Of a DNA stretch of 64,000 nt, positions 22,708-31,367 are shown in pieces; the first letter of the stretch is position 1; the number at the start of each line of letters is the position of its first letter. The position numbers and the translations under genes are program-made. This DNA is from an uncultured Acidimicrobiales bacterium. GTDB taxonomy: Bacteria; Actinomycetota; Acidimicrobiia; Acidimicrobiales; SZUA-35. The stretch lies in NCBI GenBank assembly GCA_938002965.1, contig CALKZY010000013.1, forward strand, positions 1 to 64,000, given 5' to 3'. The notes under the pieces were generated by a model. The model saw only the letters and a program-made list of their open reading frames with translations. It was not told where the DNA came from and did no database searches.

Positions 22708-25700
22708 ATGTCAGCTCCGAACCTGCTCGCGCCCGATGGCGACGAGGCAACAACTGTTGCCGAGAGTAGGTATTGGCCGCGCCTTCGACCCGAGCGGCGC
22801 TCAGCGCCAGAAAGCCTGGTTGCTCCCAGGAGGGCCGACTCACCGTCTACCTGGCCCGAGCTACCAGGCACCGACAGTGGGCAGGAGCCGGTGCCTCCCC
22901 CTCCGCCACAACACAGGGCGAACGAGGAAGACGAGCCGAGCTCTGGCGGTGATCAGAACAACACCAATGAGCCAGGCGACGACGAACCACTAGTTCCAGT
23001 CCGGCTTAGGTGGGCACTAGTTATCTGCGTGCTCTACCACGGTGGACTACTGCTGTTTCGTTCCTACGAGAGCACCTATGACGCCTACGTGCATATCTTT
23101 CTTGGCGACCACTACGCCAGAGGATGGTTCTCCACCTGGGATCAACGCTGGTACACGGGTTTCACGACAGTTTCCTACCCGCCAGGCACGCACATGGCCA
23201 TCGGCGCAGTTTCCAAGCTCACCAATGACCTCGAGCTGGCATTCGCCCTCCTGCAAATTTGTGCCCTCAACCTGCTGACCGTCGGCGTCTACCGCTTCTC
23301 TCGCATCTGGGTTCATCAGGAGGCAGCGGCCAACGCCGCTTTGCTGCTGGTGGGATCGTCGGCCATCGCCGAGACCGTTCACGTCTTCGGCCAGTTGCCG
23401 ACCACGTGGGCACTGGCCTTCTTGTTGAACTCGCTCCCCTACCTCCGCAACTGGGCATTCGAGGGACGCTTCGCCGACCTGGCCTCCGGCATCGCCGTCT
23501 TGGCCGCCTGCACTGCTGGCCACCACGTCACCACACTGTTCGGATCTGTCTTCTTCCTGGGCCCTGTGCTGGCTTATGGCCTGTTGAACGAGACTCGCAC
23601 CCCGGCGCCAGATGAACCTCCGGGGGGCGATCCCCCCCTGACCGCGGCCACAGCATTAGCACTCGCGGCACGACGATTCAGACGGGCCGGACCTGCCTTG
23701 GTTCGCTGTGTTGTTCTCGGTTTCGGAGTGCTGGGCGCCCTGGTCCTGGTGGTGCTCCCTTACTGGTGGTGGTCGGCAACTGACCCAATCACCCAGATCT
23801 CCATTCCCCACGGCAGTCGCAACAACTTCCTGGTCGATCGAAACATCGGTCTGGTGTTCTTCGTCATCCCGTGGGGGATGCTGATTTTTGTGTGGCCGTA
23901 CGCCATGGCCCGTGCAATCTTGGATCGGAAGTGGCCGATTGCCGCCTCTATTGGGCTGCTGTCTCTGCTGGGAACGGGCGGCACAACGCCGATCCCCCGC
24001 TTGATTCTGGGCCACGCTTTCGACGTGTTGACCTTAGACCGGTTCACGTTCTGGGCGTCGATGCAGATCTTGCCCTTGGCCGGGTTGTTCGTTGAATCGC
24101 TGGAGAAAGGCACTGTTGCCAGTTGGTTGCGATCGACCGGCGGCCCCATTCTCCTTCGGGGGTCCCAGATCGGATTTGTGTTGGGCCTGGCGGTCATGTC
24201 GTTGTTCTCAGCCACGTTGGCTCAGTACCGGAAGTTCCAGCCCCAGCGAATAGATACCGACCCGATCGTGGCCTTCATCGAGAAGGACCAGCACGACCGT
24301 TGGCGGTTTCTCACGCTGGGTTTCGGCGATCAAGTCGCCTGGTTGTCGGCCCAAACGACAGCAACCCAAGTGGACGGCAACTATCACTCCGTCCGACGTC
24401 TACCTGAACTCACCTCCACCTCTGTCGAGCGCTTGGAGGGGGCCAAGTATCGAGGCATTTCCGGGCTCGGCTCGCTGCAGCAGTTCTTGGAGGTGCCGGA
24501 AAAGTACAACCTGAAATATGTTTTCTCCAACGATCAGTTCTATGACCCTGTCCTCCACTTCACCGGATGGCAGCGACTAGGGCCGCTGGAAAACGGAATC
24601 GTCGTCTGGGAACGAGCCGACATACCGCCTTTGCCCGCTCAATTGCCAGTGCGCGAAGTTCCCCCGTGGCAGCGAATCATGTGGGGCACGGTGCCGCCGG
24701 CGGCCGTCATCGCCGCGCTACACCTGCTGGTCTGGAACCTGCTGGGGAGACCGGGCCTCGACCCCGGCAAGTTTGATCATCTTCGGGCCAATCAACGAAT
24801 GCTGTTCGGGCCGTTCGGTTGGTTCAGCCGATTCCTGTTTAGACGCCAGGCGAACCTCCCACAGGGCGATGACTCCGACCCCAGCGACACGACTCCGATG
24901 GCCCACCGACTGTTGGATGTCGTCCGTCGGCGATTCTCACGTAGACCGTCGCGTCGCCGTCAGGTGCTTCGGATGCTCGTTCTCGTCGTGGCACTCGGCT
25001 ACTTCCCACTACAAGCCGCGGCATCGGCCCTTCAACCACCATCTCCGGTTGAAGCGGTCGAAGAGTACTACGACCATCTCGACTTCCGCCGTTGGGAACT
25101 GGCTTATGATGCCCTCGACCCGGTGACCAAACCGGACTATGAGCTATGGCGTCTTCAGGTTTCGGTTCGAGGCGGCATGCTGGCCTCCTACGCCAAGCTC
25201 GACTCACTTGACGTCGAGGTCATCGAGCGGATTGACGAGCAGCGGGTGCGCGTCCGGGCATCGTTGCAATACCTGACCGCTTTGAACTGGTATCCGATCG
25301 AACGAGTCCATCTGCTTCACTTTCGAAACGGGAAGTGGTTCATCGAACCCGATGACACTGAAGTGTCAGTACCGCCGGACCAGCTGTCCCGACGAGCCGA
25401 CATCGACTATGTCATTCAGGGTCGCCGCCGCGTTACTTCGGGTACCACCGAGTTGACCGACGTTCAGGACCGCCCGGAGCTGTTCATCAAAACCGCCGAT
25501 GCAGTTTCGCTCGGCGGGGAACCGGTCATCGTCGGTGAGATCGTCAACCTCGACGTCGACCCCGGCGACGTCACCATTACCGGGGTTCTACGCAACTCCG
25601 ACGAGGAAATTATCGGCCGCTACAACGCCACTGAACACATCATTCACGCTCTGCGACCACGGGAGTCGACACCGTTCCTCATCCGGTTCGAGGAGGTCGC

Positions 25701-26199
25701 AGCCGGACAGAATCTTGACTTCGACCCATTCGCTTTTGAACCGTTGAAGATCACCGACGGCGTGGACACCATCGAGGTCTACGCCAAAGGCGTCGTGACA
25801 ACCGGAGGCCTGTACCGCGGGCTAGGTGTTAATCGGGCCGAGTTGGTCGAGAATCCTGACGGTTCACATCAACTGGTCGGCGAGCTTCGAAACGATGGTG
25901 TGCAGGAGGCTGTGATCCCGCGACTACTCATCAGCTTCCTGGATGAGAACGGGCGGGTCATGTGGGTCCAGAACTACTACATGGAGTACTCGGTTCGATC
26001 GCAACGTACCGGTTCGTTCAGTGTGCGACTTGAAGACGTCTCGAATCACGAGTTGATCGATCTCGATGTCATCGAGTTCCACAATGGAATCGCCCCACCC
26101 GGCGGCGAAGACATCGCCCGTTTGGACGCTCTCATTCCCGCCCCACCGGGAGCGTCCTATTCTTCCATTCGTATCGATACGTCGACCTTCCTCGGATAG
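22708..26199 (+). CDS. Large polytopic envelope protein with NTF2-like and beta-rich tail
   Basis: 1163 residues from ATG 22708 (MSAPNLLAPDG). The frame is open 23 codons further, but those overlap the divergent gene. A Pro-rich cytoplasmic head (1-95) leads into 9-10 membrane helices (about 100-510). The first outer loop has YDAYVHIFLGDHYARGW and WYTGFTTVSYPPGTH. That pattern recalls GT-C-like membrane enzymes and the PTPS-related membrane family. Two more helices lie at about 660-680 and 755-775, with an Arg-rich stretch before the second. Next come an NTF2-like domain (about 780-885) and beta-rich domains to the end. First gene of a probable three-gene operon. I infer a lipid-linked sugar or envelope polymer role, with low certainty. 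Confidence 0.75.
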   Translation: MSAPNLLAPDGDEATTVAESRYWPRLRPERRSAPESLVAPRRADSPSTWPELPGTDSGQEPVPPPPPQHRANEEDEPSSGGDQNNTNEPGDDEPLVPVRLRWALVICVLYHGGLLLFRSYESTYDAYVHIFLGDHYARGWFSTWDQRWYTGFTTVSYPPGTHMAIGAVSKLTNDLELAFALLQICALNLLTVGVYRFSRIWVHQEAAANAALLLVGSSAIAETVHVFGQLPTTWALAFLLNSLPYLRNWAFEGRFADLASGIAVLAACTAGHHVTTLFGSVFFLGPVLAYGLLNETRTPAPDEPPGGDPPLTAATALALAARRFRRAGPALVRCVVLGFGVLGALVLVVLPYWWWSATDPITQISIPHGSRNNFLVDRNIGLVFFVIPWGMLIFVWPYAMARAILDRKWPIAASIGLLSLLGTGGTTPIPRLILGHAFDVLTLDRFTFWASMQILPLAGLFVESLEKGTVASWLRSTGGPILLRGSQIGFVLGLAVMSLFSATLAQYRKFQPQRIDTDPIVAFIEKDQHDRWRFLTLGFGDQVAWLSAQTTATQVDGNYHSVRRLPELTSTSVERLEGAKYRGISGLGSLQQFLEVPEKYNLKYVFSNDQFYDPVLHFTGWQRLGPLENGIVVWERADIPPLPAQLPVREVPPWQRIMWGTVPPAAVIAALHLLVWNLLGRPGLDPGKFDHLRANQRMLFGPFGWFSRFLFRRQANLPQGDDSDPSDTTPMAHRLLDVVRRRFSRRPSRRRQVLRMLVLVVALGYFPLQAAASALQPPSPVEAVEEYYDHLDFRRWELAYDALDPVTKPDYELWRLQVSVRGGMLASYAKLDSLDVEVIERIDEQRVRVRASLQYLTALNWYPIERVHLLHFRNGKWFIEPDDTEVSVPPDQLSRRADIDYVIQGRRRVTSGTTELTDVQDRPELFIKTADAVSLGGEPVIVGEIVNLDVDPGDVTITGVLRNSDEEIIGRYNATEHIIHALRPRESTPFLIRFEEVAAGQNLDFDPFAFEPLKITDGVDTIEVYAKGVVTTGGLYRGLGVNRAELVENPDGSHQLVGELRNDGVQEAVIPRLLISFLDENGRVMWVQNYYMEYSVRSQRTGSFSVRLEDVSNHELIDLDVIEFHNGIAPPGGEDIARLDALIPAPPGASYSSIRIDTSTFLG

Positions 26200-26217
26200 C
26201 AGAGAGCCGATCGACTG

Positions 26218-27804
26218 TTGACCTTTCCGATTCTTGAACGCTTAAGCCGAATAGCCGAACACGCCGTTGATCGGTTCGTGGCCCGCATGAAGGATTCACC
26301 CATCCTCCAGGACCGGCCGCAGCGCATCTACTCCGTGGCCGTCGCCGCCATCGTCTCGGTTGTGGCCGTCGTGGCCGCGTTCATCGGGCTGCTCTCCGGG
26401 GGGTCGAACAACGCCAACTTCGTGGCCTCAGCCCTGGCCGTCGATGCCGAGACTCTTGTGCTCGACGCCCCGACCTCGGTCCAAGCGGGTCAAGCGATCC
26501 CGGTGACCGTCAGTGGTCTTCGGCCCGGCGTGCCGCTTGAATTGACAGTAGAGGCCGGCTACGGAATTCGCCCTCTTGTTGTTGAACCTAATGGCGACAG
26601 CATCGAAGTCAACATTCCGGCCATCGTTGGGCCGGCATCCGGGGCGGCGGTAATCACGGCCTTCCAAGGCTCCGACTCCACCGACGGCAACGATCCCAAG
26701 AGTGACGACGAGCAGTCGGTTCCAGGTCAGTTGGCCACTACCGAAGTCAACTCTCCAACCGGATCTGACGACACCAAAACAACACCTCTCGGCTGGGAAC
26801 AGCGACCGAGGGTGGCCACAGCCACCATCGAGATCGAGCCCGGCCCGCCAGTGGACCCGATGGACGCCTACCTCGGCCCCAGAACCGTCATTGCCGACGG
26901 CGCCCACTTTGTCATGATCGTGACCGTCCCCACTGACCGCTTTGGGAATCCGGTTCAACCGGGAACCGTCGTCGACTACACCGTGACCAGAGCCGACTTG
27001 GCTGTTGAAGAGTCCGAAGCCCCGACCGAACATCTGCTCAGCTGGTTCGAGGTCTTCTCCAACACCGTCGCCGGACGCACCAGAATAGGAGCCCAGGTCG
27101 TTCGCGACACCGGCATCCCGCTGCCGGACACCACCTCAAGCGAGCAAGACGACGGCGGACCGATAACAGCCAGCGAGCGGACATTCCTCGAAGTAGCCGG
27201 CATTCCGGTGGCCCACTCACTGGAGCTGCTCGACGCGGTTCCGGTGGCCGACGGACAGGCTCTCATTCGAGCACGAACCTCCGTTCTAGAAGACCGGTTC
27301 GGGAACGTGTTACCGGACGGCACTGTCGTGACTCTCGACGCCGACGGGGTAGGAGGAATCCGCCGACTCAACAGCCAAACCAACGGGGGCCAGGCCGAGT
27401 TCACCTACGAAGTTCCGGACCGGCCCGGCACTGTAACCCTCAAAGCCACCGCGTCGGGAGTCTCCGGGGCGCCCCTAACCCTTCGTTTCGAACAGGCGGT
27501 GGACTCGTTCAACGCCTGGATCGACCCTCAGCTCGAAACGGTCCAGGTCCACATTGGACCGGTGCGTTCCATCAGGGATTCCTACGTTCCCGAGGGTACG
27601 GTCGCTGAGGTAACCATGACGGGTGCTGACGGCGACGAGATCGTGCGCCGGGTTGACCTCATGGTCGGCGCAGGCACAGCGTTCTTCCCCAGTGATGTTG
27701 ACACCGGTAGTGCCACTGTTCAGGTGCTGGGCCAGAAGCTGGAGATCGAAGGCACCGAGCGCAACAGCAGACTCGACTCGGCACCTGTTGTGGGTGAACG
27801 ATGA
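26218..27804 (+). CDS. Membrane-anchored protein with Ig-like (Big-1-type) domains
   Basis: 528 residues, TTG start 18 bases after the previous stop. Cytoplasmic head 1-38, one membrane helix (about 40-62), then an extracellular part. A beta domain follows the helix, then a Ser/Asp/Thr linker (about 145-195). Two segments have the Big-1/invasin-type pattern: DRFGNPVQPGTVVDYTV near 240 and DRFGNVLPDGTVVTLDADG near 361. It may bridge the other two proteins of the cassette or stand on the surface. No enzyme motif is seen. The end overlaps the next gene. Confidence 0.75.
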   Translation: MTFPILERLSRIAEHAVDRFVARMKDSPILQDRPQRIYSVAVAAIVSVVAVVAAFIGLLSGGSNNANFVASALAVDAETLVLDAPTSVQAGQAIPVTVSGLRPGVPLELTVEAGYGIRPLVVEPNGDSIEVNIPAIVGPASGAAVITAFQGSDSTDGNDPKSDDEQSVPGQLATTEVNSPTGSDDTKTTPLGWEQRPRVATATIEIEPGPPVDPMDAYLGPRTVIADGAHFVMIVTVPTDRFGNPVQPGTVVDYTVTRADLAVEESEAPTEHLLSWFEVFSNTVAGRTRIGAQVVRDTGIPLPDTTSSEQDDGGPITASERTFLEVAGIPVAHSLELLDAVPVADGQALIRARTSVLEDRFGNVLPDGTVVTLDADGVGGIRRLNSQTNGGQAEFTYEVPDRPGTVTLKATASGVSGAPLTLRFEQAVDSFNAWIDPQLETVQVHIGPVRSIRDSYVPEGTVAEVTMTGADGDEIVRRVDLMVGAGTAFFPSDVDTGSATVQVLGQKLEIEGTERNSRLDSAPVVGER

Positions 27805-29698
27805 TCGGCCGCAAACGGTGACCGAGCTCAGCACCCGCAAGGCCAAAGCCAAACTGGCCGTACTCGCTCTGCTCGGCGTGATGACTCTCTTGGCCATGGT
27901 GGGTGTTGCGCGGGCCTTCAGCGGAATCACATCCTCGGAGCAGACCAACGAGATCTTCAACGCCGCAGCTGCGCTACCGCCGGATCTATTGCAGGCAATC
28001 ACCTGGGAGTCCGACGCCCCCGACCTGCCACGGGCCATGGAACCACTCACCCGAGTTGACGTGAGTTCAGCCTGGGTCAGAGCGTGGGAACAGCTGACGA
28101 TCGCCGCTCAAACCGGTGACACCTCGGGCATGGAGGTCTACTTTTCGAATTCGGCTTTGGAGGCTGCGAGGGAGCGAGCGGCTGACATGGGCGGGCGGCC
28201 GCTCCACCAGCTGTCGCACCGGCTCCGGGTCGACTTCTACTCTCGGGACGGCCAGGTGTTGGGGCTCACGGCTACCGAAGTTCGATTCGTTCGAGCTGTC
28301 CCCCTGGGCGACGAGCTCGGCTGGATGCACAGTGTTGAAACCTACGAGGCCGTCCTGCTGCTCGAGGACGGCAACTTCCGGATCCAGCATTGGGTTCGCC
28401 GAGACGTGGAGAATCGATGGTGGACTGAGCCGATAACCCCAGCGACCGACACCGAACGTCTTCCGGTTTCCGGGATTAACTACTATCCGCGTGAAACCCC
28501 TTTTGAGTTCTTCTGGCCGGAATATGACAGTCACACGGTGGCCGAGGACCTAGACCGTGTGGTCACGCTGGGGGCCGACTCGATTCGGATCTTCCTGCCG
28601 TTCGATCAGCTGGGCGGCCGATGGACCACAACCGAAGATATGAATCCGGTCGTTGACCTTCTCGACTTGGCCGGCGAGCGCGACCTCGGCGTCGTCGTAA
28701 CCCTCTTCGATGGGCGAACCGATCACCGAACCGACAAATGGGATTCCGACCGGGCTCATCTTGCCACTGTCGTATCGACGCTGGCCGAACACCCGGCGCT
28801 CGTAATGTGGGACGTCAAGAACGAGCCGGATCGAGACATCGGAGCCAACGGCGTCGACGAACAATTGATGTACGCCTGGCTGGGCGAGATGGCGCATCAA
28901 GTCAGAGCGATGGATGAAGCGACACCCATCACCATTGGGTGGTCGACACCTCAGGCGGCACTGGCCGCCCCGGTACAAACCGACGTTGTTTCCTACCACT
29001 ACTACGGCCCGGTCGATGAGCTGGCGGCATTGGGAAGAGCGGTCGAGCAACATGCCGAAGGGCGGCCGGTGCTGTTGACCGAGTACGGTCTACCAACCTG
29101 GAACAGCGTGTTTCCCGGAGGCCACACCGAAACTGAGCAGGCGGCCTACGTCGGTGGAATCCGTCAAAGCCAAGAGGCCGTTGGAATCACCGGCTCGATG
29201 ATCTGGACCCTGTGGGATCTCCAAACTGGGCCGGCGGATGCCGGTCGTCTGCCGTGGAACACCGGCCCGCAAACGTCTCTGGGGGTCCTCCGCGCTGACG
29301 GGTCACCCAAGCCAGCCGCCGCTCTCATCGCCGCCGGCAACATCGACGACGCCCCCGGAGTCAGTCCGATCAACCGACTGGGCAAGAGGTTCTGGCAGCT
29401 GGCAATCATGGGCGCAGTCCTCGGTGCCGCGTCAGCCGTGGCGTTTCGGCTATTGAGGCGTCTCGGTGTATTCCGATATCTGAGACGCCTGATCAGTGCC
29501 TTCTGGACTCGGTTTGGACCGCGACGCCTGTTGGCCGTCGTTCGTCGACTTGTCAACAGGTTCGTGCTACAGCCACTGAGGCGGCATTTTCTCGCGCCAG
29601 CGAGAGGTTTTGTCGCAAAGGCTGTTGGCCGTCTCGGCCCGCCTCGGTTGCCGCACGCCGTCCGGCGCGCCTATCACGCCATCCGAAGCCGCACGTAG
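27794..29698 (+). CDS. Membrane-anchored GH5-like glycoside hydrolase
   Basis: About 634 residues from GTG 27794 (GTG 27818 is also possible); the open frame starts earlier, inside the preceding gene. A membrane helix near 20-40 is followed by an NTF2-like domain (about 85-200) like the one in the first gene of this operon. The hydrolase domain spans about 210-510. The probable acid/base Glu is in MWDVKNEPD and the nucleophile Glu in VLLTEYGLPTWN, the clan GH-A arrangement. A second helix (WQLAIMGAVLGAASAVAF) and a long Arg-rich C-terminus follow. The substrate is unknown; processing of a sugar polymer made by the same cassette is my inference. Confidence 0.8.
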   Translation: MNDDRPQTVTELSTRKAKAKLAVLALLGVMTLLAMVGVARAFSGITSSEQTNEIFNAAAALPPDLLQAITWESDAPDLPRAMEPLTRVDVSSAWVRAWEQLTIAAQTGDTSGMEVYFSNSALEAARERAADMGGRPLHQLSHRLRVDFYSRDGQVLGLTATEVRFVRAVPLGDELGWMHSVETYEAVLLLEDGNFRIQHWVRRDVENRWWTEPITPATDTERLPVSGINYYPRETPFEFFWPEYDSHTVAEDLDRVVTLGADSIRIFLPFDQLGGRWTTTEDMNPVVDLLDLAGERDLGVVVTLFDGRTDHRTDKWDSDRAHLATVVSTLAEHPALVMWDVKNEPDRDIGANGVDEQLMYAWLGEMAHQVRAMDEATPITIGWSTPQAALAAPVQTDVVSYHYYGPVDELAALGRAVEQHAEGRPVLLTEYGLPTWNSVFPGGHTETEQAAYVGGIRQSQEAVGITGSMIWTLWDLQTGPADAGRLPWNTGPQTSLGVLRADGSPKPAAALIAAGNIDDAPGVSPINRLGKRFWQLAIMGAVLGAASAVAFRLLRRLGVFRYLRRLISAFWTRFGPRRLLAVVRRLVNRFVLQPLRRHFLAPARGFVAKAVGRLGPPRLPHAVRRAYHAIRSRT

Positions 29699-29703
29699 AA
29701 CAC

Positions 29704-29761
29704 GCCAGCCGCTACCAATCGGCGGCTACACACCGGGCCAGCCGCTACCAATCGGCGGCTA
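29704..29761. repeat. 25-base direct repeat copying the ALDH gene end
   Basis: The 25-base unit beginning GCCAGCCGCTACCAATCGGC occurs at 29704-29728 and 29737-29761, exactly repeated, with 8 bases between. The second copy contains the last codons and stop of the aldehyde dehydrogenase gene (29745). Each unit also has a 6-bp hairpin (AGCCGC…GCGGCT), so the pair forms tandem hairpins between convergent genes. Confidence 0.8.
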
Positions 29762-31202
29762 TGTACTTGGTTTCGAGGAACTCAAGCATCCCCTCGTGGG
29801 CCCCCTCACGACCAAGGCCAGATTGCTTGACCCCACCAAACGGGGCGGCCGGATCCGAGATTAGCCCTCTGTTGATCCCGACCATTCCGTACTCGATGGC
29901 CTCGGACAAGCGCATACCGCGAGCCAGGTCAGCGGTATACAGGTAAGCCGCCAATCCGTAGATGGTGTCATTGGCCAACGCGATGACTTCTTCGTCAGAG
30001 CTAAACGTGGTGACCGGAGCGATCGGACCGAAGATCTCCCGGGACATCACCGGATTGTCGGGCGCAACATCGGAGAGAACGGTGGGTTGGAAGTAGAAGC
30101 CCGGCGAGCGACCGGGGTCGCCACCAGTGGCGATCGCCGACCCGCCACCCACTGCGGCGGCCACGGAGTCAATCATGTCGTCCTGGGCGCTCTGGTTGAT
30201 TAGCGGTCCGAGCTCTACGCCCGACTCCAGACCAGGCCCAACCTTCAGAGCCCCCATTGCGGCCGATAATTTCTCAGTAAAGGATCCGGCTACGGCCTCG
30301 TGGACCAGGAACCGGTTGGCAGCGATACACGACTGTCCACCATTACGCATCTTGGCGATCATGGCCCCCTCGATGGCCGCATCGACATCGGCATCCTCGC
30401 ACACGATGAACGGAGCGTTGCCCCCCAGCTCCATAGCCGTCTTGGTCACCGTTTTGGCCGCTTCGGCCAGCAGGGTTCGACCCACCTCAGTCGAGCCGGT
30501 GAACGACACCATTCGTACCCGGTCGTCAGCCAACATGGTGGGCACAACCTTGGAAGATCGGTTCGACGGCAAGATGTTGAGCACGCCGTCCGGTAGGCCG
30601 GCGTCGGACATTAACTGCCCCAACGCCAACGCCGACAGCGGCGTGTCCGACGCTGGCTTAAGAATCATGGCGCAGCCAGCGGCAACAGCCGGGCCGATCT
30701 TGCGGGTGGCCATGGCCAGCGGAAAATTCCACGGTGTGATCAGCAGCGAAATACCAACCGGCTGACCGATAGCGATGATCCGCTTGTCTCCACCAGGCGC
30801 GGTGGAAATCGAGCCCATATTGCGGACCGCCTCACCGGCATACCAGCGATAGAACTCAGCGGCGTAGGCCACCTCACCTGCCGCTTCGGCTAACGCCTTT
30901 CCCATCTCCTGAACGACCAACTCGGCGAGCTCGTCTTTGCGCTCGGTCATCAGTTGGAAGGCCCGCTCCAAGACGTTGGCCCGCTCGCGGGGCGAGGTGG
31001 CAGCCCAGGCCCCTTGGGCGGCAGCGGCCGCTTCGACCGCGGCCACCGCATCATCCTCGCCTCCACTGGCCACAGATGTCAGCGAATCGGCCGTCGACGG
31101 ATCCAAAACGTCGATGCGCGTGCCGTCAGACGCTTCTCTCCACTCACCACCGATGAGCAGATGGGTGTATCCAGAGTTGTCGAGTCGATCCAGTAGAGAC
31201 AT
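29745..31202 (-). CDS. NAD(P)-dependent aldehyde dehydrogenase, succinate-semialdehyde type
   Basis: 485 residues, normal length. Motifs: the oxyanion Asn in TPWNFPLAMATRKIGPA, the NAD-binding SFTGSTEVGR, the general base Glu258 in MELGGNAPF, and the nucleophile Cys292 in NGGQSCIAANRF. The overall pattern (GQPVGISLLITPWNFP, QSAQDDMIDSV) is nearest to succinate-semialdehyde dehydrogenases (GabD), which feed succinate to the TCA cycle. The exact aldehyde cannot be fixed by sequence alone. No transaminase gene is beside it. Confidence 0.92.
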   Translation of the reverse strand: MSLLDRLDNSGYTHLLIGGEWREASDGTRIDVLDPSTADSLTSVASGGEDDAVAAVEAAAAAQGAWAATSPRERANVLERAFQLMTERKDELAELVVQEMGKALAEAAGEVAYAAEFYRWYAGEAVRNMGSISTAPGGDKRIIAIGQPVGISLLITPWNFPLAMATRKIGPAVAAGCAMILKPASDTPLSALALGQLMSDAGLPDGVLNILPSNRSSKVVPTMLADDRVRMVSFTGSTEVGRTLLAEAAKTVTKTAMELGGNAPFIVCEDADVDAAIEGAMIAKMRNGGQSCIAANRFLVHEAVAGSFTEKLSAAMGALKVGPGLESGVELGPLINQSAQDDMIDSVAAAVGGGSAIATGGDPGRSPGFYFQPTVLSDVAPDNPVMSREIFGPIAPVTTFSSDEEVIALANDTIYGLAAYLYTADLARGMRLSEAIEYGMVGINRGLISDPAAPFGGVKQSGLGREGAHEGMLEFLETKYIAADW

Positions 31203-31367
31203 AGCTCAGCAAGGATACTCGTCATCACTGTCTCCAGGCCAAAACAAGTCCGGAATCGCTGCGATACCACCAGCGGGACAAAATTTTGCATAAATCTGCA
31301 CCAGCATGTTTCCCAGGTTGCTAACAGCCTGCAATCGGCGAGGCCTTGGTCACCTAGTGTGCGATCT

